Assembly: GCA_013041835.1 (NCBI GenBank) | Contig: JABDRH010000144.1 | Coordinates: forward strand, 1-24,279 | Direction: 5' to 3' | DNA from: Desulfatitalea sp. | Lineage (GTDB): Bacteria > Desulfobacterota > Desulfobacteria > Desulfobacterales > Desulfosarcinaceae | DNA length: 24,279 nt | Part shown: piece by piece, positions 22,889-24,279 of the stretch | How positions within the stretch are numbered: the stretch's first letter is position 1 | Layout: each line of letters starts with the position of its first letter | Made by a program: the position numbers and the translations under genes | Notes under the pieces: generated by a model | Seen by the model: only the letters and a program-made list of their open reading frames with translations | Databases searched by the model: none | Told to the model about the DNA's origin: nothing

Positions 22889-24145
22889 ATGCAGCAAATT
22901 CGTTCAATCCAGGAGATGGATATCAAGCTGGGAGAAAGATTTCAAAAGGTCTTTACCGAGACATGGGAACACAAAAAAGCAGGGGGACTGGTCTGCTGGA
23001 GCACCTCCGGGGGATATAATGAGTTTTTGCGGGAACTGGGCATCCGGGTGGTCATCCCGGAGGTCTACGGCATGGTCCTGTCCAGCACCGGGATGAGCCC
23101 GGAACTGTGCCGCAATACCGATATTTACGGGTATTCCCCGGACCTGTGTTCCATCATCCGGTCTTTTTCAGGATTTGCCTTAAGTGATCCGCCCATGGAC
23201 CCCTCCACCCTGCCTTTTGGCGGGTTTCCCAAGCCTGACGTACTGTTCTGCGCCGATTACTGCCCCGGCCTGGTGAAGATGTGGCAGGAATTTGCCCGGG
23301 TTTTCGATATTCCCATGTATGTCATGGAACATCCCTGGGTACCGGATGCGGTCAGTGCGGACCCTGAAGAAATGGGAAACAAAGTGCAGGAATGCATGAC
23401 GGAATTTGCCGGCGCCATATCATTTTTTGAAAACTTTTCCGGACAGAAACTGGCTGAAGACCAGTTGCAAAAGATCGCCAATAATATGAAGGAAGCCTCT
23501 GTGCTCTGGCATGATATCCTGGCCATGAATCAAAATATTCCGGCGCCCTTAAGTTTTTTTGACGTTGCCAACCAGTTTGCCGTGTTTCAGTTTTATAAAG
23601 GCACTGACGAGTGCGTCCAGTATTACAAAGAACTCAAGGCATTCGTCGAAGACAGGGTTGCCAACACGGTCACATCCATACCCGAAAAATACCGCGTCTT
23701 CTGGTTCGGCCTGCCCATCGGATACCGCATGGCCCAGCACATTGAAAAATTCACCCGCATCCAGGTGCAGCCGGTGATGTCCCAGTGGGCGTGCTACTTT
23801 GGCAACCCGAACATGGAAACAAACGACCCCATAAGGGGCATTGTTCAATATCACAATCTGAGCACCCTGCAGTTCAGGGGCGTGGAGTGGAAACGCGACT
23901 ATATTCTCAAACTAATCGAGGATTATAAAGTTGACGGGATCATTCTGGAGATATCAAGGACCTGCCAGGTGATAAATTTTGATCAGAAGGATATTGCCGA
24001 AACCTTGGTTAAAAAGACCGGGTTGCCCATGGTCTCCTTTGAGGCAGACCTGTGCGACGAAAGGCTTTATTCCGATGAACAGTTCAATAACGCGGTGGAC
24101 AGCCTGGTGGAAATGATGGAAAGGCGCGGCCCAGGGCGCCTATAG
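22889..24145 (+). CDS. HgdA/BcrB/BzdO-family subunit (putative ATP-dependent aryl-CoA reductase)
   Basis: A 418-aa second subunit of the dehydratase/benzoyl-CoA reductase family. LVCWSTSGGYNEFLRELG is at 34-51 (Cys36); PELCRNTDIYGYSPDLCSII at 71-90 (Cys74, Cys87); LFCADYCPGLVKMW at 119-132 (Cys121, Cys125); and EISRTCQVINFDQKDIAE near 365-382 holds a further conserved Cys. The length is close to BzdO/BcrB. It begins 2 bp after the previous stop, with GGAGGG upstream of ATG. With the preceding three genes it makes a complete ATPase-ATPase-BcrC-BcrB set, in an order opposite to the bcrCBAD, badDEFG and bzdNOPQ operons. A dehydratase role remains the main alternative. Confidence 0.88.
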   Translation: MQQIRSIQEMDIKLGERFQKVFTETWEHKKAGGLVCWSTSGGYNEFLRELGIRVVIPEVYGMVLSSTGMSPELCRNTDIYGYSPDLCSIIRSFSGFALSDPPMDPSTLPFGGFPKPDVLFCADYCPGLVKMWQEFARVFDIPMYVMEHPWVPDAVSADPEEMGNKVQECMTEFAGAISFFENFSGQKLAEDQLQKIANNMKEASVLWHDILAMNQNIPAPLSFFDVANQFAVFQFYKGTDECVQYYKELKAFVEDRVANTVTSIPEKYRVFWFGLPIGYRMAQHIEKFTRIQVQPVMSQWACYFGNPNMETNDPIRGIVQYHNLSTLQFRGVEWKRDYILKLIEDYKVDGIILEISRTCQVINFDQKDIAETLVKKTGLPMVSFEADLCDERLYSDEQFNNAVDSLVEMMERRGPGRL

Positions 24146-24279
24146 GAGGCCGGCCTTACCAGGGTGATCAAAAAGCCCACAACAAGAATGATGCCCTCCA
24201 TGCTGACCGCACTGACAACCACAAGAGACACGCAGGTGGTCAAAACATAGTCCGGGAACAGCACGGGCAACCCCAACAG
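24067..24279 (-). CDS. possible 3' end of a convergent membrane-protein gene (partial)
   Basis: From the window edge the minus strand encodes a hydrophobic stretch (VLFPDYVLTTCVSLVVVSAV, then GIILVVGFLITLV) that would form one or two membrane helices, then a basic tail and a stop at 24067. The last 26 codons overlap the 3' end of the reductase gene on the other strand. The hydrophobic run suggests a permease, but the family cannot be told from this piece, and the overlap makes it possible that the gene is truncated or not real. Confidence 0.25.
   Translation of the reverse strand: MLGLPVLFPDYVLTTCVSLVVVSAVSMEGIILVVGFLITLVRPASYRRPGPRLSIISTRLSTALLNCSSE

Overview
The window looks like part of the chromosome of a Gram-negative, probably anaerobic, aromatic- or lipid-degrading bacterium. 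The sequence shows outer-membrane proteins (a TonB-dependent receptor, a DUF1302 protein, a DUF1329 protein), a FecI/FecR signalling pair, a Pta/AckA acetate module and a four-gene radical reductase/dehydratase set of the BadFG/BcrAD + HgdB/BcrBC families. A Desulfobacterota (Desulfobacteraceae-like) host fits this gene content, but that is inference: no marker gene such as rRNA is present.

Layout. (1) 1-1214: the 3' end of an unknown gene and a 313-aa protein I do not recognise. (2) 1227-5811: a minus-strand FecI-type sigma factor and FecR-type anti-sigma factor, divergent from a TonB-dependent receptor that carries the STN signalling domain. (3) 5844-11516: a tight minus-strand run, in transcription order HSL-family esterase, phosphotransacetylase (pta), acyl carrier protein, a double-length phosphopantetheinyl transferase, acetate kinase (ackA) and a second HSL-family esterase. 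(4) 11517-12365: a gene-free stretch holding the likely operon promoter, a frameshifted short-chain dehydrogenase remnant and a 178-bp MITE-like element with 25-bp terminal inverted repeats. (5) 12366-19003: a plus-strand envelope cassette of Ycf48-like beta-propeller, RND/MMPL exporter, DUF1302 outer-membrane protein and DUF1329 lipoprotein-like protein. (6) 19135-24145: a third HSL-family hydrolase, closely related to the one at 5844-6812, then two BadF/BcrA-type ATPases and two HgdB/BcrC/BcrB-type subunits, with overlapping or nearly touching genes.

How the genes may work together (inference). The TonB receptor with its FecIR pair would sense and import a ligand. The Ycf48/RND/DUF1302/DUF1329 cassette would move a hydrophobic compound across or into the envelope. 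The three esterases would cleave ester bonds, and AckA/Pta could recover released acetate as acetyl-CoA. The ATP-driven two-ATPase reductase would reduce or dehydrate a CoA-bound, possibly aromatic, acid. The least expected part is the ACP with its own odd PPTase placed between pta and ackA: it suggests an acyl-ACP step tied to acetyl phosphate or acetyl-CoA metabolism that I cannot assign to a known pathway. No tRNA, rRNA, CRISPR array or transposase gene was seen.
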